Shown here: positions 1 through 7,748 of the stretch, in pieces
Position numbering within the stretch: the stretch's first letter is position 1
How the letters are laid out: each line of letters opens with the position of its first letter
Source: Pseudobacteriovorax antillogorgiicola
GTDB taxonomy: Bacteria; Bdellovibrionota_B; Oligoflexia; Oligoflexales; Oligoflexaceae
Length of the DNA stretch: 64,000 bases
Direction of reading: 5' to 3'
Assembly: GCF_900177345.1 (NCBI RefSeq)
Contig: NZ_FWZT01000025.1
Span: forward strand, 1 to 64,000
Notes under the pieces: generated by a model
The model's database searches: none
What the model was told of the DNA's origin: nothing
The model's input: the letters and a program-made list of their open reading frames with translations, nothing else
Translations under genes and position numbers: made by a program

Positions 1-276
1 ATCTACGGAACTTTGGAACTCCAGAAACAAAATGATGTAAAGGTCTTTATCCTGCCACTTCGCCGTCCATATGATATCTGATTCACGCTTTCTCAGCTTT
101 TTGGTTACAAACTTTGGGCTTAAGGTATGCAGACTATCCCAATCGATATCATTTACCCAGGGCTGCTTGACGAAGTTTACCAGCAGGTCTCTCACCATTT
201 TTGGATAGGAAAATAGCTGGGTGTAGGCTGGATCAAAAGGGGTTGGCTGTGAATCGCTATCTTCTTGTTTTGACAT
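1..276 (-). CDS. Rpn/YhgA-type PD-(D/E)XK nuclease (Transposase_31 family), 3' part cut by window edge
   Basis: Reading leftwards from an ATG at 276, the frame stays open to the window edge and gives the first 92 residues of a protein. The segment FDPAYTQLFSYPKMVRDLL, followed by a run ending LRKRESDIIW and then LYIILFLEFQSS, is the classic N-terminal pattern of the RpnA/YhgA-like family (PF04754). The E of the RESDIIW-like stretch and the E of LLEFQS are typical of its PD-(D/E)XK core. The family was first named as transposases. E. coli members are recombination-promoting DNA endonucleases that work without RecA. The gene stands alone here, divergent from nothing on its right, and often occurs in many variable copies per genome. 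The C-terminal variable domain is outside the window, so intactness is unknown. Confidence 0.82.
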   Translation of the reverse strand, partial: MSKQEDSDSQPTPFDPAYTQLFSYPKMVRDLLVNFVKQPWVNDIDWDSLHTLSPKFVTKKLRKRESDIIWTAKWQDKDLYIILFLEFQSSVD

Positions 277-663
277 ACCGTCTCCGCAACTCTTAGGAAA
301 AGACCTAAGTTAATGTTATCAAGGACTAAATGCTAGGTTAAAGACGACATTTTTTGGTGATAATAGTATGCAGAGGCGAATTGGTTTACAAGGAAGTTGC
401 TGTAGGCAGCGACTCCGGTTGGTATGAGAAGTATCAGCGCACTCTGGATGGGGTAATTCGAACCAATAGTGTTCATAAAAAGCTAGGCCACCTAGCAGTA
501 GCTAGATGGCCAGCATAGGGGAGACGACAGACCCGACCAAACGATTTTGGCATGAGAAGAGCGCTCAGCCGGGCCATGACCTTCAGCAAGGGGGATACTG
601 AAGGTCTGTGACTGGGAACTAAAACACCACTAGGAGGGGAGCCTAGAGTGCTGTTAGGCGTTA
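277..663. other. Intergenic region with nested inverted repeats
   Basis: No convincing coding frame lies between the Rpn gene and the kinase. The stretch holds several dyads: ATTGGTT near 379 pairs with AACCAAT near 462. Inside that is a 7-bp stem GTTGCTG/CAGCGAC with loop TAGG. A further hairpin, GGCCA-C-CTAGC/GCTAG-A-TGGCC, lies at 486-511. On the minus strand the last hairpin is followed by TAGC and five Ts, so it could be a back-up terminator for the leftward kinase gene. Alternatively the whole block could be a small structured RNA. Confidence 0.4.
621..650 (-). terminator. Possible intrinsic terminator of the Ser/Thr kinase gene
   Basis: Read on the minus strand just past the kinase stop codon, CACTCTAGG and CCTAGTG form a stem with a two-base bulge. 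GTG and TTTT follow. The U tract is short, so this is only a moderate call. Confidence 0.4.
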
Positions 664-1560
664 TTAGGCTCGCTGTTTTGGAGACGAGCTACTGATTATT
701 GTTTTATTACGCTTACGAAAATGCCGATCTTTCGACAGAACTAGAAAATCATGAACATCAAGCAGTAAGTGTTCAATACTTTCGTAGCGTTGCTCAGGTT
801 TAAGCGCGAGACAACGGGTTACAATGCGCAATAGGATCGGTGAAATACCACTTTGAATCTCGTTCGGTGGCTTATAGTGACCCAAAAGGATCTTCATACA
901 GATTTCGTGATGATTCTGACCATCAAATGGCAGCTGCCCGGTGAGCATCCGAAACAAAACGACCCCTAAGCTATAGATGTCCGCCTGCTTATCTAGGTTC
1001 GCTCCTCGGATCTGCTCTGGAGACATGTAGTTTGGTGAACCAAGAAAATCCCCCACCTGGGTTAGATTTCCTAGATGCACATCGCGAGCTATCCCAAAAT
1101 CCATCAACTTCACATGACCACTGTGTAAAATCATGATGTTTTCAGGCTTAATATCTCGATGAATGATGTTATTACGATGAACCTCTTTCAGAGCCCCCGC
1201 AATATCGTTGAAGATAAGAACTGCTGGGAGCGGGGCCAGATAACCTTTCTGAGACCGATCGATATAGTCGATGAGATCTGAGCCCTCTAGAAGCTCCATG
1301 GCGATCCACAAATCTTTTGATTCCTGCCCTGAATAGTCAAGGAACTTCACAATATTGGGATGCTCTACTTGTGAAATGGCTTTGGCTTCAAACTGAAACC
1401 GGCCGCGAACTCCTTGGTGCTCACATAGATGTTTGTGAATCTTCTTAATGGCAACGAAGCGATCACATGACTTGTCCCATGCACGAAAAACAACTGCCAT
1501 TCCCCCCTGACCCAGGGGTTCTATAAGTCGATATCGATTGCCGAGTGTACTTGCTTCCAT
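664..1560 (-). CDS. Cytosolic Ser/Thr protein kinase (Hanks/PknB type, no transmembrane segment)
   Basis: This 298-residue protein is almost only a eukaryote-like kinase domain. Visible motifs are the glycine loop GQGGMAV (17-23), the VAIKK lysine at K39, a helix-C glutamate at E58, the catalytic HRDIKPEN loop (134-141), DFG at 154-156 and the SPNYMSPE activation segment (175-182). All catalytic residues are present, so it should phosphorylate Ser/Thr on protein targets. There is no membrane anchor or PASTA domain, only a short basic, serine-rich tail. The ATG at 1560 has an AGGAAAAG-like Shine-Dalgarno just upstream. A sigma-28-type promoter match lies 68 bases or more upstream (1628-1654), so the kinase may be expressed with late flagellar genes. 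The target is unknown. Confidence 0.93.
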   Translation of the reverse strand: MEASTLGNRYRLIEPLGQGGMAVVFRAWDKSCDRFVAIKKIHKHLCEHQGVRGRFQFEAKAISQVEHPNIVKFLDYSGQESKDLWIAMELLEGSDLIDYIDRSQKGYLAPLPAVLIFNDIAGALKEVHRNNIIHRDIKPENIMILHSGHVKLMDFGIARDVHLGNLTQVGDFLGSPNYMSPEQIRGANLDKQADIYSLGVVLFRMLTGQLPFDGQNHHEICMKILLGHYKPPNEIQSGISPILLRIVTRCLALKPEQRYESIEHLLLDVHDFLVLSKDRHFRKRNKTIISSSSPKQRA

Positions 1561-1627
1561 GCTTTTCCTCGATCTGTGCAGAGCCTAAAACCTAGCTCTT
1601 GGCCGCGCTTTACTCGTTCTATAGAGT

Positions 1628-1654
1628 CTATCGGATACGATCATACTAACTTTA
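1628..1654 (-). promoter_or_regulatory. Sigma-28 (FliA)-type promoter of the Ser/Thr kinase gene
   Basis: On the minus strand the sequence is TAAAGTTA, 11 bases, then TCCGATAG. The E. coli FliA consensus is TAAAGTTT-N11-GCCGATAA, so 7/8 and 6/8 positions match with the exact spacing. The predicted start of transcription lies about 60 bases before the kinase ATG. Confidence 0.6.
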
Positions 1655-2125
1655 GCACCAGATATACCTAATATTAACATCATCATTATTTTTGTCTTAG
1701 GCATTTATTACTCAGTACTTATGCAATCTATGATTAATTTTTGCGTAATATACTGAGACTTTTGCTGCCAAGAGCACTTGGAAATTCACAATGATTTATC
1801 AGTAAATGATAGGTAATTGGTAGCTTAGAGGCAGGGCGTAAAACTCTCTTGCGAGCATTAAATTTTGAGTTAAAGATGCTTCTTTGCATTTCAAGATTTT
1901 AGCAGAAAGCACATACACTAATGCTGAAACTGTGCAACTCATGTGAAATAAGTTCATTTGAGATTTTCAAAAAAATTTCATAAGGCTCTGATATAAAACA
2001 ATATAAATCACACTTGCGCAGATTTTGCATCAAAGTTACGCATAAATTATTACTTCTTACACATGCTTTATACGAAAAAGAATACAGATTTATACGGGAA
2101 ATGAGTTAAAATAGTCTTGAAATTA

Positions 2126-2144
2126 GTGAGTCACGCGGTCTCAC
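2126..2144. promoter_or_regulatory. Dyad GTGAG-N9-CTCAC, candidate operator of the RHH gene
   Basis: A perfect 5-bp inverted repeat with a 9-base spacer sits about 40 bases before the start codon of the small ribbon-helix-helix protein. Such proteins often repress their own gene by binding a dyad like this. A related GTGTCACAG (2172-2180) echoes GTCTCACAG (2138-2146). The role is inferred from position only. Confidence 0.3.
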
Positions 2145-2183
2145 AGTAGGAGCGGGTTTAGCACACATGAGGTGTCACAGCTA

Positions 2184-2420
2184 ATGAGGAATCATACTAA
2201 ACAGCTTTTGGAACTTAACATCGAGAAGAAGGAAGGAATCCGAACCAGCTTCCACCTGGAAAAGAAGAGGTATAAAAAGTTTCAAAAGCTATGTAAGAAG
2301 CGCGGTATCACCCCATCGACGCTCATCGATTCGATGATCCAAGACCTCCTCGAAGAGCTTGGCGAAGATGAGCCTTTTCGGTTTTATGCCACAGGCCCAC
2401 CCGTAAGGGTATTGAATTAA
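2184..2420 (+). CDS. Small ribbon-helix-helix (Arc/CopG-like) DNA-binding protein
   Basis: This 78-residue basic protein has one beta strand (RTSFHL) followed by two helices (EKKRYKKFQKLCKKRG and TPSTLIDSMIQDLLEEL). That is the layout of the MetJ/Arc ribbon-helix-helix fold, which dimerises and reads DNA through the paired strands. The start at 2184 is chosen because GAGGTG lies 9 bases upstream; an in-frame GTG at 2172 overlaps that Shine-Dalgarno and is less likely. The gene is monocistronic, with no toxin-like partner next to it, so a solitary regulator is more likely than an antitoxin. Confidence 0.7.
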   Translation: MRNHTKQLLELNIEKKEGIRTSFHLEKKRYKKFQKLCKKRGITPSTLIDSMIQDLLEELGEDEPFRFYATGPPVRVLN

Positions 2421-2473
2421 TATGAATTTATCGGTTAGCTGGTTCGGATTTTGACAATGGTTTGAGACTTCTT

Positions 2474-3064
2474 TTAAGACGCTACAGAACCCAGAAACTT
2501 GATGTTTTCTGGGTCATCTAAATGACACTTACCCATCCTCTCCTTCTTATCCAGCTCTTCTTTAACAACAGAAATCGGAACGTGATAGTACTGGATTTGA
2601 TATAGGATCTCTTGGATGTCGTAGTAGTGCGACTTGAGCAAATTATAGATATAGCCAAGCTCATGATCGGTAGACTCATCCTCATGATCCTCTTTGGCAA
2701 TCTGTATGGCTAGCTGCATCTTTGCAACCAGTTCTGGAATGTTAACCGGTTTTTCAAGAAGATTTGCAGCCCCGATCTGTAAGGCTTGCTTCGATATCTC
2801 GGGAGTCACATCACCGGTGATAAAGATTGTCGGAATATTGATATACTTGCGTCTTAGCTCCTGGGCTAAGTCGAGGCCATTCAGAAAGGGCATTTGGATA
2901 TCGCTCAGGATGATGTCAAACTTCTTCTGTGACAGTAACTGCTGCGCGGTAAATGCATCCTGCGCTACGTCAGACTCAAAGTACTCGCGAATCCCCTCTT
3001 CCATAAGGACGCCAAAATCGTAGCTATCATCGATAATAAGGCAGCGTTTTTTTTCCCGAGTCAT
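2474..3064 (-). CDS. Single-domain-type response regulator with unclassified C-terminal tail
   Basis: Residues 1-120 form a receiver domain with all phosphorylation residues: the acidic pair D12/D13, phospho-acceptor D55 in ILSDIQMP, T83 in FITGD and K105 in LEKP. After it come about 75 residues (YNLLKSHYYDIQEILYQ and following) that resemble no output domain I recognise and contain no helix-turn-helix. The ATG at 3064 is preferred because GGAG lies 7 bases upstream; a further in-frame ATG at 3103 has no ribosome site. The likely role is phosphorelay signalling by protein-protein contact. No cognate kinase is adjacent. Confidence 0.88.
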   Translation of the reverse strand: MTREKKRCLIIDDSYDFGVLMEEGIREYFESDVAQDAFTAQQLLSQKKFDIILSDIQMPFLNGLDLAQELRRKYINIPTIFITGDVTPEISKQALQIGAANLLEKPVNIPELVAKMQLAIQIAKEDHEDESTDHELGYIYNLLKSHYYDIQEILYQIQYYHVPISVVKEELDKKERMGKCHLDDPENIKFLGSVAS

Positions 3065-3207
3065 AACAATCTCCAACTTGGAAAGAGAGCTGTTTAGGCG
3101 CATATTAGAGCGAACAATCTCCTTATCTGTTGGTCTGAAAAAAACTTGAAATAAATGATCTTTCTTTGCTCTTTTCGGGTGTTTATATCTTAGTATTTGG
3201 CACTACA

Positions 3208-3307
3208 AACCACTAAGCAGTGGCGAGAACTGGTGGTTTTTATAAGTATTAGTACCAGCAAATGAAGGTGGGCTACGGAGAGGCCGTAGACAAATGGCCG
3301 AGGGCCA
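3208..3307 (+). promoter_or_regulatory. Structured 5' leader of ung (three hairpins)
   Basis: Upstream of ung there are three consecutive dyads on the plus strand. AACCAC...CAGT/ACTG GTGGTT (3208-3238) runs into TTTTT. CTACGG-N5-CCGTAG lies at 3273-3289. TGGCC-GAG-GGCCA lies at 3295-3307, 20 bases before the Shine-Dalgarno. The first has the look of an intrinsic terminator and could attenuate read-through into ung. The function is not known. Confidence 0.35.
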
Positions 3308-3339
3308 GATAGATTTCGGAAGCAAAAAGGAGGACCTGA

Positions 3340-4032
3340 TTGGACATAAATAGTGTAAAGCTCGATGATAGTTGGAAAAAAGTGCTTCGCCCGGAGTTTG
3401 AGCAGCCATATATGCAGCAACTGAAAGATTTTTTGGTTTCAGAGATCAAGCAAGGCAAGACAATCTATCCCAAGGGGACAGAGTATTTTATGGCACTCAA
3501 TCTCACTCCTTTCGAACAAGTAAAAGTTGTTGTGATTGGGCAAGATCCTTATCATGGACCGAATCAAGCTCACGGACTTAGCTTCTCCGTCCGCCCTGGA
3601 GTGGCCATCCCACCATCACTTGTTAATATCTACAAGGAGCTTAAACAGGACTTAGGTATTCAGCAACCTAGCCATGGCTACCTAGCATCTTGGGCTGAGC
3701 AAGGGGTTCTTTTGCTCAATAGTGTTCTTACCGTCTGCCAAGGCCAAGCCGGATCCCATCAAAAACGTGGCTGGGAGTCCTTTACTGACGCCGTGATTCG
3801 CGAACTTAACGATCAACGGGAGCAACTAGCATTTATCCTTTGGGGAGCCTACGCCCAGAAGAAAGGCCGCTTTATAGACAGAGAAAAGCACTTTGTCGTA
3901 GAGTCAGTGCATCCATCGCCGCTGTCGGCTCATCGTGGTTTCTTCGGATCAAGACCTTTTTCACAAATCAATCAGTATTTGCTTCGCAACGGTAAGGTTC
4001 CAATCGACTGGGAACTGCCAGCTCTATCGTAG
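3340..4032 (+). CDS. ung: Uracil-DNA glycosylase (family 1)
   Basis: Ung removes uracil from DNA, the first step of base excision repair after cytosine deamination or dUTP incorporation. The 230-residue length is normal. The water-activating loop [18 protein letters not shown] contains catalytic D69, and the DNA-intercalating loop [13 protein letters not shown] contains catalytic H191. Translation starts with TTG at 3340: AAGGAGGA ends five bases before it and no ATG fits the family N-terminus. A rare start and a structured leader suggest modest expression. A membrane-protein gene follows 17 bases later and may be cotranscribed. Confidence 0.97.
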   Translation: MDINSVKLDDSWKKVLRPEFEQPYMQQLKDFLVSEIKQGKTIYPKGTEYFMALNLTPFEQVKVVVIGQDPYHGPNQAHGLSFSVRPGVAIPPSLVNIYKELKQDLGIQQPSHGYLASWAEQGVLLLNSVLTVCQGQAGSHQKRGWESFTDAVIRELNDQREQLAFILWGAYAQKKGRFIDREKHFVVESVHPSPLSAHRGFFGSRPFSQINQYLLRNGKVPIDWELPALS

Positions 4033-4049
4033 ACACAGAAAGGAATATT

Positions 4050-4745
4050 ATGTCTGAGAAACAAGAAAACCCATTGCTCAGCCTGCTGCTGAATATTGCT
4101 ATCCCTTCGATCATTTTGATGAAGTTCACCGGCGAGGAGCATCTTGGCCCCGTTACTGGCCTCGTAATCGCCTTAGCTTTTCCCTTTTGCTACGGGATCT
4201 ATGACTTCTACGATCGTCGCAAAGTTAATTTTATTTCAATACTCGGATTGATCAGTATTTTGTTGACAGGAGTTTTCACTCTGATAAAGCTTCCCCCCCA
4301 CTGGATTGCAGTGAAGGAAGCTACGGTGCCAGCTCTCATCGGTTGCGCCATTATCATTTCCTTGCGCACTAAATATCCATTGGTCAAGAAACTTTTGTTC
4401 AATGAAAATATTATCAATGTCAACCTCGTGCACGAAAGGCTTGCCAATAAGAATAACGAGACTGCTTTTGAAAAACTACTGGTGCAAACTTCGTATTTGC
4501 TTGCCTCGTCGTTTTTTTTATCGGCATTTCTAAATTTTGCACTTGCCAAATACATTTTAGTTAGTGAGCCCGGCTCACAAGCTTTCAATGAGGAGCTTGG
4601 ACAAATGACTGCCTTAAGCTGGCCAGTGATTGTCATCCCCTCGATGATCGTTATGTTTTTTGCATTGTACAAGCTACTTAACGGTATTAAGAAGCTAACA
4701 GGTTTAAGCCTTGAGGAAGTGATGCACGCGCAGCAAAAAAAGTAG
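4050..4745 (+). CDS. Polytopic inner-membrane protein, VC0807-like
   Basis: A 231-residue protein with about six hydrophobic segments (near residues 7-25, 32-50, 60-80, 90-105, 145-170 and 193-212). It resembles the uncharacterised VC0807 family, and also the size and layout of septation protein A-type proteins. Long loops carry conserved-looking FYDRRKVN and charged segments. AAGGAATATT precedes the ATG. It lies directly downstream of ung and ends at a strong terminator, so the two genes probably form one unit. No transport or enzymatic function can be assigned. Confidence 0.65.
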   Translation: MSEKQENPLLSLLLNIAIPSIILMKFTGEEHLGPVTGLVIALAFPFCYGIYDFYDRRKVNFISILGLISILLTGVFTLIKLPPHWIAVKEATVPALIGCAIIISLRTKYPLVKKLLFNENIINVNLVHERLANKNNETAFEKLLVQTSYLLASSFFLSAFLNFALAKYILVSEPGSQAFNEELGQMTALSWPVIVIPSMIVMFFALYKLLNGIKKLTGLSLEEVMHAQQKK

Positions 4746-4754
4746 CCCTCACTA

Positions 4755-4786
4755 GGTTCACAGAGCCTCTGTGAACCAGTCTTTTT
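4755..4786 (+). terminator. Strong intrinsic terminator after the ung/membrane-protein unit
   Basis: GGTTCACAGAG and CTCTGTGAACC form a perfect dyad (4755-4777), followed by AGTC and TTTTT (4782-4786). Confidence 0.88.
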
Positions 4787-4964
4787 GAGCCTTGAAAAAA
4801 AGGATAAAATTCCTGCAACAATTCAATCAGCCTTCCAGACATCGGCCTTTATTTCACTGTGGATTTTTGCAATGCAACGCTTTTGATGTATGCTTGTGGA
4901 TGAAATTTTTTCGCAGCTTTTTTTGCTGCTCCCAAGTCCCGAACACCCTTGAACTTTCCCTAAC

Positions 4965-4984
4965 TTTTACACAGGTTATTCACA
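4965..4984 (+). promoter_or_regulatory. Two tandem DnaA boxes upstream of nrdAB
   Basis: TTTTACACA (4965-4973) and TTATTCACA (4976-4984) both fit the DnaA-box consensus TTWTNCACA and are two bases apart in the same orientation. Two weaker boxes in the opposite orientation lie upstream: TGTGGATTT at 4858-4866 and TGTGGATGA at 4895-4903. DnaA is known to regulate nrdAB in E. coli through boxes in the same position. The nrd promoter begins 22 bases downstream. Confidence 0.6.
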
Positions 4985-4989
4985 GGTTA

Positions 4990-5037
4990 ACCCCATATTT
5001 AGCGGTTGACACCCTTAACTCACACTATATATGCTAA
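4990..5037 (+). promoter_or_regulatory. Pair of NrdR-like boxes overlapping the nrdAB promoter
   Basis: ACCCCATATTTAGCGG (4990-5005) and ACACTATATATGCTAA (5022-5037) match the 16-base NrdR consensus ACACWATATMTWGTGT at about 11 and 12 positions. They are exactly 32 bases apart start to start, the three-helical-turn spacing typical of NrdR box pairs. The second overlaps the -10 region. The nrdR gene itself lies at 49898-50362 in this window. Individual matches are imperfect; the spacing is the stronger argument. Confidence 0.5.
5006..5035 (+). promoter_or_regulatory. Sigma-70-type promoter of nrdAB
   Basis: TTGACA (5006-5011) is followed after 18 bases by TATGCT (5030-5035), or after 16 by TATATG. 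Initiation near 5042 would give a leader of about 320 bases. Confidence 0.55.
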
Positions 5038-5360
5038 TTTTCGTCGGCTTAATTTTTTCTTTGTAGAGCGACGAACTTTGGATGCACAGCAGATTTTTCC
5101 TGTTGTGGAGTGACACTTAATTTGCGACCCTGCTGTTTGTTTTAGGACGTTGAGAATGAACCATGACTTTGACTTCTGGATCATGTACTTGAGAACAAAG
5201 AATAGACAGGCGAAGACTTTCCAAGCTCTTAACCCTTAACGACACACTAGACTGAACTTGACGATTGATGCGCTCCCTAAAAAAGGGGCGACACGGATTT
5301 TTTTACCTCTATTTTCTTAATCCCTTTGGATTAAATGTGAACCATATGCGAGGATAGCTG

Positions 5361-7736
5361 ATGAGTCTCCTAACCAACCATTCCCCTTCTTTCGATTCAG
5401 ATTCAAGCATCAACAAGCCAGGCGAGGCTGAGATCTATCTCACCAAACGTGATGGCCAAAAGGAGCTTCTTGATATCGAGCGTTTGCTCGCAGCGATCCA
5501 AGCTCATTGTTATGGTTTGGATCATGTTGATGCAAAGATGATCGCAGAGAAGGTGTCGCGGGGCTTATACAATGGAGTCTCTACGGTTGAAATCGATAAC
5601 TTGCTGATTCAAAGCTCAGCAATGTTTATTGCTGACGAGCCTCAGTACTCAAAACTAGCCGCTCGCTTGCTGAATACTCTAGTACGTGACGAGGTTAAGA
5701 AGCACGGTATCAATAGCTTTAGCGACTCTATAGCCTATGGCCATCAGGTCGGGATTCTTTCTGACTCCGTCTTAAGCTTTGTTGAACAGCATGGCGATGT
5801 CTTGAACCAAGCCATCCAAAGCTCACAATCAGACCTATTCGAATATTTCGGCTTACGCACCGTTTACGATCGCTATTTACTGAAAGACCCAGAAAAGCGC
5901 ACTGTCTTCGAGACTCCACAGTACTTCTTTATGAGAGTGGCCTGCGGCTTATCGAAACAGCCTGAAGAAGCCATTGAGTTTTACCAGCTAATTTCCTCAT
6001 TTGAGTATATGCCGAGCACTCCGACATTATTCAACTCGGCAACCCAGCGCTCGCAGATGTCATCTTGCTACTTGCTGGATTCTCCCGAAGACAGTTTGGA
6101 GTCGATTTATGACAAGTATAAGGACGTCGCGTTGCTTTCAAAGTTCGCCGGTGGGATTGGCCTGGCTTATCACCGGGTCCGCTCGCAAGGCTCCTTGATC
6201 CGTGGCACCAATGGTCGTTCCAACGGCATTATTCCTTTCCTTAAGACCCTGGATTCATCAGTTTCAGCAGTCAATCAAGGCGGAAAACGAAAAGGCGCTG
6301 CTTGTATCTACCTTGAATCCTGGCATGCCGATATCCTAGACTTTTTACAGCTTCGTGAAAACACTGGTGATGAGTCGCGACGCACTCACAACCTGAATAT
6401 TGCTAACTGGATTCCTGACCTTTTCATGAAGAGGGTTGAAAACGATGAGCTATGGTCTCTATTCGACCCGTCCATTGTTCCCCATTTTACAGATCTCTAT
6501 GGCGACGAGTTTGACCAGGCTTATCGAGAAGCAGAGAATCAAGGCCTTGCCAAAAAGCAGATTAAAGCTCGCGAGCTTTACGCATCTATGATGAAGTGTC
6601 TCGCCCAAACCGGTAATGGTTGGATGACCTTTAAGGATTCTTCTAATCTCAAGTGTAACCAAGTCGGTTCCAATAAAGATAATGTGGTTCACTTGTCGAA
6701 TCTTTGTACAGAAATCATCGAGGTGACCTCTAACAAGGAAACAGCAGTCTGTAATCTAGGCTCTATCAACCTCTCCCGCTATGTTGAAAACGGCGACATC
6801 AACTACAAGCAGCTGGCAGAAAATGTCCGTTTAGCACTTAAGTACTTGGACCGGGTAATCGATATCAACTTCTACCCCATCCACCAGGCCGAAGATTCGA
6901 ACAATCGCTGGCGTCCTGTTGGACTTGGCTTGATGGGTCTCCAAGATGCCTTCTTCAAATTGGATATCCCCTTTGACTCTCCAAGAGCTCGAGAGGTTTC
7001 TCGCAAGGTTCAAGAAGAGATCTACTATAATGCCTTAAAAGCATCTTGTGAGCTTGCTGCTGAACTTGGCCCTCATAGCTCTTTCGCTGAAACCCGAGCT
7101 GCCAAAGGGGACCTTCAGTTTGATCTTTGGGGCGTTAGCCCTAGCCAACCTGAAAGGTGGGAAAGTCTACGATCCGAGATCAAAAAGCACGGCCTCCGTA
7201 ATTCTTTGATGATTGCCATCGCTCCAACAGCAACTATCGCTTCCATTTGTGGATCTTATGAGTGCATCGAGCCACAGTTGTCCAACTTGTTCAAACGGGA
7301 AACCCTATCGGGCGAGTTTCTTCAAGTGAACACCTATCTTGTTGCCAAGCTTAAAGAGCTCGGCATTTGGAACGAGTCGGTCAAGCAACAGATCAAACTT
7401 GCGGAAGGTTCCATTCAAGGTATCGAAGGCATTCCTCAAGAAGTTAAAGATGTTTTCCGTACGGCTTGGGAAGTTCCCATGCGATCCTTGATCGATATGG
7501 CGGCTGATCGTGGTGCCTTTATTGACCAGAGTCAATCGCTGAACTTGTTTATAGAAAGTCCAACTATCGGCAAGCTATCTTCCATGTATAACTATACTTG
7601 GAAGAAGGGATTGAAGACCAGCTACTACTTGCGCTCTCGGGCTGCTACAAAAATCAATAAAACCACCATAGCGAGCAGTGCCTCAGCTGTAGCATGCTCT
7701 TTAGAAAACCCAGAAACCTGTGAAGCTTGTCAGTAA
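5361..7736 (+). CDS. nrdA: Ribonucleoside-diphosphate reductase class Ia, large (alpha) subunit
   Basis: NrdA reduces ribonucleoside diphosphates to deoxyribonucleotides in a complex with NrdB. The 791-residue protein starts with an ATP-cone (about 23-110) for dATP/ATP allosteric control. The catalytic barrel carries the redox cysteine C236 in QMSSCYLL, the N447-x-C449-x-E451 triad in NLCTEI, and C464 in AVCNLGSINL. The loop PTATIASICGSYECIEP is conserved. The C-terminal shuttle pair C787/C790 (CEACQ) passes electrons from thioredoxin or glutaredoxin. The start codon at 5361 has GAGGAT upstream. nrdB follows after 12 bases. Expression is probably set by DnaA and NrdR sites upstream. Confidence 0.98.
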   Translation: MSLLTNHSPSFDSDSSINKPGEAEIYLTKRDGQKELLDIERLLAAIQAHCYGLDHVDAKMIAEKVSRGLYNGVSTVEIDNLLIQSSAMFIADEPQYSKLAARLLNTLVRDEVKKHGINSFSDSIAYGHQVGILSDSVLSFVEQHGDVLNQAIQSSQSDLFEYFGLRTVYDRYLLKDPEKRTVFETPQYFFMRVACGLSKQPEEAIEFYQLISSFEYMPSTPTLFNSATQRSQMSSCYLLDSPEDSLESIYDKYKDVALLSKFAGGIGLAYHRVRSQGSLIRGTNGRSNGIIPFLKTLDSSVSAVNQGGKRKGAACIYLESWHADILDFLQLRENTGDESRRTHNLNIANWIPDLFMKRVENDELWSLFDPSIVPHFTDLYGDEFDQAYREAENQGLAKKQIKARELYASMMKCLAQTGNGWMTFKDSSNLKCNQVGSNKDNVVHLSNLCTEIIEVTSNKETAVCNLGSINLSRYVENGDINYKQLAENVRLALKYLDRVIDINFYPIHQAEDSNNRWRPVGLGLMGLQDAFFKLDIPFDSPRAREVSRKVQEEIYYNALKASCELAAELGPHSSFAETRAAKGDLQFDLWGVSPSQPERWESLRSEIKKHGLRNSLMIAIAPTATIASICGSYECIEPQLSNLFKRETLSGEFLQVNTYLVAKLKELGIWNESVKQQIKLAEGSIQGIEGIPQEVKDVFRTAWEVPMRSLIDMAADRGAFIDQSQSLNLFIESPTIGKLSSMYNYTWKKGLKTSYYLRSRAATKINKTTIASSASAVACSLENPETCEACQ

Positions 7737-7748
7737 AGGAAAGATCGA

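Larger units (their letters stand above)
1561..2183. other. AT-rich intergenic region between the divergent kinase and RHH genes
   Basis: About 620 bases without a supported gene. It contains the sigma-28-like promoter of the kinase (1628-1654), a short hairpin CCAAG-AGCA-CTTGG near 1768, long A/T-rich stretches, a weak TTGCAT-N17-TATTAC promoter-like pair at 2025-2053 facing right, and a GTGAG/CTCAC dyad (2126-2144) just before the RHH gene. No tRNA or other RNA gene is seen. Confidence 0.5.
4787..5360 (+). other. Long regulatory and leader region of nrdAB
   Basis: About 570 bases with no credible gene. From left to right there are degenerate DnaA boxes (4858, 4895), two tandem DnaA boxes (4965-4984), an NrdR-like box pair (4990-5037) overlapping a TTGACA promoter, and then an untranslated leader of about 320 bases. 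In the leader, TTCGTCG (5040-5046) pairs with CGACGAA (5069-5075) right at the predicted transcript start, and TTAATCC-N4-GGATTAA (5317-5334) sits shortly before the Shine-Dalgarno GAGGAT. No known riboswitch core (B12 box and so on) is visible. Confidence 0.6.

Noticed and set aside
455-475. tRNA-like T-loop GGTTCGAATT on the minus strand left of the kinase
   Set aside because: The flanks do not form a T stem, and no acceptor or anticodon arm can be drawn.
2694-3023. 109-codon plus-strand frame inside the response regulator
   Set aside because: Shadow of the receiver domain, which has all its phosphorylation residues on the other strand.
4858-4984. DnaA-box cluster as the chromosomal origin
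   Set aside because: No dnaA, dnaN, gidA or rpmH nearby, few boxes and no clear AT-rich 13-mer block; the nrdAB regulatory explanation fits better.
4792-5037. Plus-strand open frame of 81 codons before nrdA
   Set aside because: It starts at the end of a terminator, overlies the DnaA and NrdR boxes and the promoter, has poor composition (many F, C, Q, H) and no ribosome site.
5040-5360. Cobalamin riboswitch in the nrdA leader
   Set aside because: No B12 box or conserved core sequence seen.
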